From positions 3,609-67,608 of the forward strand of contig RDEW01000067.1 of NCBI GenBank assembly GCA_011109175.1: a DNA stretch of 64,000 nt. The letters are read 5' to 3'. The first letter of the stretch is position 1. Every line of letters starts with the position of its first letter. The notes under the pieces are model-generated. The model was not told the DNA's origin. It saw nothing but the letters and a program-made list of their open reading frames with translations, and did no database searches. Both the position numbers and the translations under genes were made by a program. This document shows positions 62,110-64,000 of the stretch, one piece after another. Source of the stretch: Dicyema japonicum (taxonomy: Eukaryota > Dicyemida > Rhombozoa > Dicyemidae).

Positions 62110-63135
62110 ATTTAGGGTAAATCGCTTTATAAGGGATTCTGCAGTTATTCTTCTCGCGTGTCAGTTTCATGTAGCCTTGGATTCCCCAAGATATCCCCTT
62201 GCATTTTTAATGAGCCAGCATTTTTCTTCATTTAAAGCTCCATAGCCGACAACAGTGACTTCATGGTTATATTTCAAACTCGAACTATTTTTGAAATGGA
62301 AGAGCCATTGTAGCATTGAAATCCTGCTACATCCCCCGCAACTCTACCACTGACAGGACCGAAATTCACGAGAGCATGCAAAATCATTTTTCATCTCCAT
62401 TTTTAATCGCTTCCAATCAAATGAAATTTAACATTTGGCTTACCACCATGTTTGCATTTACCTACCTTCATAATAATTTATCTAAGGATTACCTTCCCTT
62501 GATGACGTTTTCTTGAGTTAATTCCTCCGTTTCTTACGTAATCAAACACTAAAAAGGAAAGTCCTCCACCGCATCCGTATTCCATTAAAGTCAACCACAG
62601 TTTGTTCGCTCATGGATATTAGTATATTGCGTTTGATTGCATAATGCGACTACAAGGTAGCCAACTAAATACATTAAACAGCATAGCATGAGCCACATTA
62701 TATCCTTGCTCTTTTATGCCGGTGACAAGGTTTTGACTTACCCAACTAAAAATGTAGGATATCTTATTTCATCAACGTGAGTCGTGTAATGTTAAAGTAA
62801 TTCATCATCGTACGTATCATGAGAATCATGAGCTTCATATAATTTGAATTTGTTTGGTTTGCTGATTTCATTTTTTGTCTACAAATATATATTGTGAGAT
62901 AATCATGTCAGCGAATTGATTTATCCCCAATTCATGCAAAAACTGTCCTTGTTTTGAGAGTGAATTGTGGTGGTCGACGAATCTTAAATTTTCAATAAAA
63001 AAAGCCTTTCTAACGTTAAGTTCTAAACCAGAATATGATTTATCTGTAAAAGTTAAAAATTAATTCAATTATATTTTTCTTTCCATTTGATTCATAATAT
63101 TGACGTCTTTAAACGAATCTTCGAATTTTTTTTCA
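62110..63135 (-). pseudogene. Cathepsin L-like cysteine protease (papain family), disrupted
   Basis: Lysosomal or secreted protease of family C1A. Minus-strand pieces occur in the correct order but in different frames. Prodomain (I29) first: SYSGLELNVRKAFFIENL, RFVDHHNSLSKQGQFL, HELGINQFADM (about 63050-62915). The mature part: IKEQGYN then CGSCYAV, the catalytic-cysteine motif (usual CGSCWAF), SMSEQTVVDF, GCGGGLSFLVFDYVRNGG, GPVSGRVAGDVAGFQCY, and NHEVTVVGYGALNEEKCWLI with the catalytic His. GYMKLTREKNNC closes it. Some frame changes can be explained by micro-introns, but at least the one in the NARG..YLGWG stretch (about 62185) cannot. Either a decayed gene or one with several consensus errors. 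Confidence 0.75.
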
Positions 63136-63139
63136 TAAT

Positions 63140-63240
63140 AAAAATTTATTAACAATAAAATATTATTTATTAACTATGGGGGAGAGCGGCTGCTGACATC
63201 ACGGAGTAAGCGTTTCCTCAGACAACTGCGATACCTTCTT
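63140..63240. repeat. Short dispersed repeat E, copy 3
   Basis: Best-preserved copy: AACAATAAAATATTATTTAT, TAACTATGGGGGAGAGCGGC, TGCTGACATCACGGAGTAAG. It lies immediately upstream of the cathepsin pseudogene. Confidence 0.65.
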
Positions 63241-63426
63241 TGCTCCTAGCCAGTTTGGGTTAAAAACATGTCCACTCATCTTCGAATTTGAAATGAATGT
63301 TAATGAATAAAACGTAGGCTGATCATTTAATTAACTTCCATGTAATCTGTCATCCTTTGCAAGAATCGCATTGACCCACTCAATTTTATATTCCTGTCCT
63401 GGATTAAATCTGGAATCTTTGCTACA

Positions 63427-63690
63427 ATGAACAACAAACAGGTTAGATGTCTCGATCCTTGGAATGAAATCCGATACGAAAGGGCACTGAAAAAACTAGA
63501 AAGATCCGCCGATATCCATCGGCGTAATGACTATTCCATAAAGTCGGGGAGATGTCTTGTTCGGGACTCAACATGCACAGATATTCTCACAAACGTGAAT
63601 TTGCTCAAGTCAGACAGTACTCTGAAAATTCTAAAAGGAGGGAATACCGTAGCATTGTGGATCGGTCACCTTCATGATGATCTCCGTTGA
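63427..63690 (+). pseudogene. Unassigned 87-codon frame, possibly decayed Elt-3 C-terminus
   Basis: The frame contains KSGRCLVRDSTCTDILTNVN, which vaguely resembles GKPLVWDVTCTDTFAQKNL of Elt-3. The upstream half (WNEIRYERALKKLERSAD) has no match I can name. Weak assignment. Confidence 0.3.
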
Positions 63691-64000
63691 TACGTTTGGG
63701 GGGTCGAAAAATCTCGTGAGTAACGCATTTATTCTGATTACTTTCAACCATATTCAGCATATCCCACTTTCCAAATGATACTGTTAGTAGAAGAATAAAT
63801 GATCTCGCCGAGAATATTTTGTCCATTGTAATCGCGAAGATTAAAAATTCAATGTTCCAATTTTTTGCTATCCAAATTTATGAATTAATATGATAATTCA
63901 CTAATTTAATGAAGGACCGCGAAGTTTGTTTGAGAACCACTGGTGTAGATGAACCAAAAATTATTTTGTCGAGTTTATTGAATCACAAAAATTAATTAAT
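63691..64000. other. Intergenic to window end
   Basis: No gene recognised; sequence becomes AT-rich toward the end. Confidence 0.5.

Overview
The window is from a compact, AT-rich animal genome. The best guess is a dicyemid mesozoan or a close relative. The main reason is intron size: every recognisable host gene (LARS2, BRF1, KARS, FEN1, an SLC16-like transporter, a four-helix membrane protein) is split by canonical GT...AG introns of only about 20-31 nt, and removing them restores conserved protein sequence. Dicyemids are known for spliceosomal introns of this size. The taxon is an inference; the introns are seen directly.

Most of the first 47 kb is transposon debris. I recognise three main non-LTR retroelement groups, called here Elt-1 (CR1/Jockey-like, endonuclease + reverse transcriptase, AATAAATA-type 3' tail, one copy with a 2A-like motif at its N-terminus), Elt-2 (another endonuclease + reverse transcriptase group) and Elt-3 (PHD finger + reverse transcriptase + a C-terminal KRPD...WDVTCTD domain). 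There are also two hAT transposons with terminal inverted repeats and 8-bp target duplications (one with a large retroelement nested inside it), a FLYWCH/MULE transposase remnant, a Tc1-like fragment, two candidate SINE families and a short unclassified repeat. A 5.7-kb segmental duplication (4.9-10.7 kb and 38.2-44.6 kb) carries two copies of an SLC16 monocarboxylate-transporter-like gene between an Elt-1 3' end and an Elt-2 element. The second copy later received an Elt-3 insertion with a clear target-site duplication.

Host genes are FEN1 (minus, 25.8-27.1 kb), the two transporter copies (plus, 6.5 and 39.8 kb), KARS (plus, 48.2-50.1 kb), a four-helix membrane protein (minus, 51.9-52.3 kb), BRF1 (minus, 55.6-57.3 kb), LARS2 (minus, 58.4-61.1 kb) and a broken cathepsin L-like protease (minus, 62.1-63.1 kb). 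KARS, LARS2 and BRF1 all serve tRNA biology (charging in cytosol and mitochondrion; Pol III initiation), but I see no sign that they are co-regulated.

Two features limit interpretation. Six single N bases are present and five of them sit exactly between near-identical direct copies, which looks like unmerged contig ends. FEN1, KARS and the transporters also show single-base losses, mostly in short homopolymers, which look more like consensus errors than gene death. BRF1, the four-helix gene and the LARS2 segments I checked read through cleanly.
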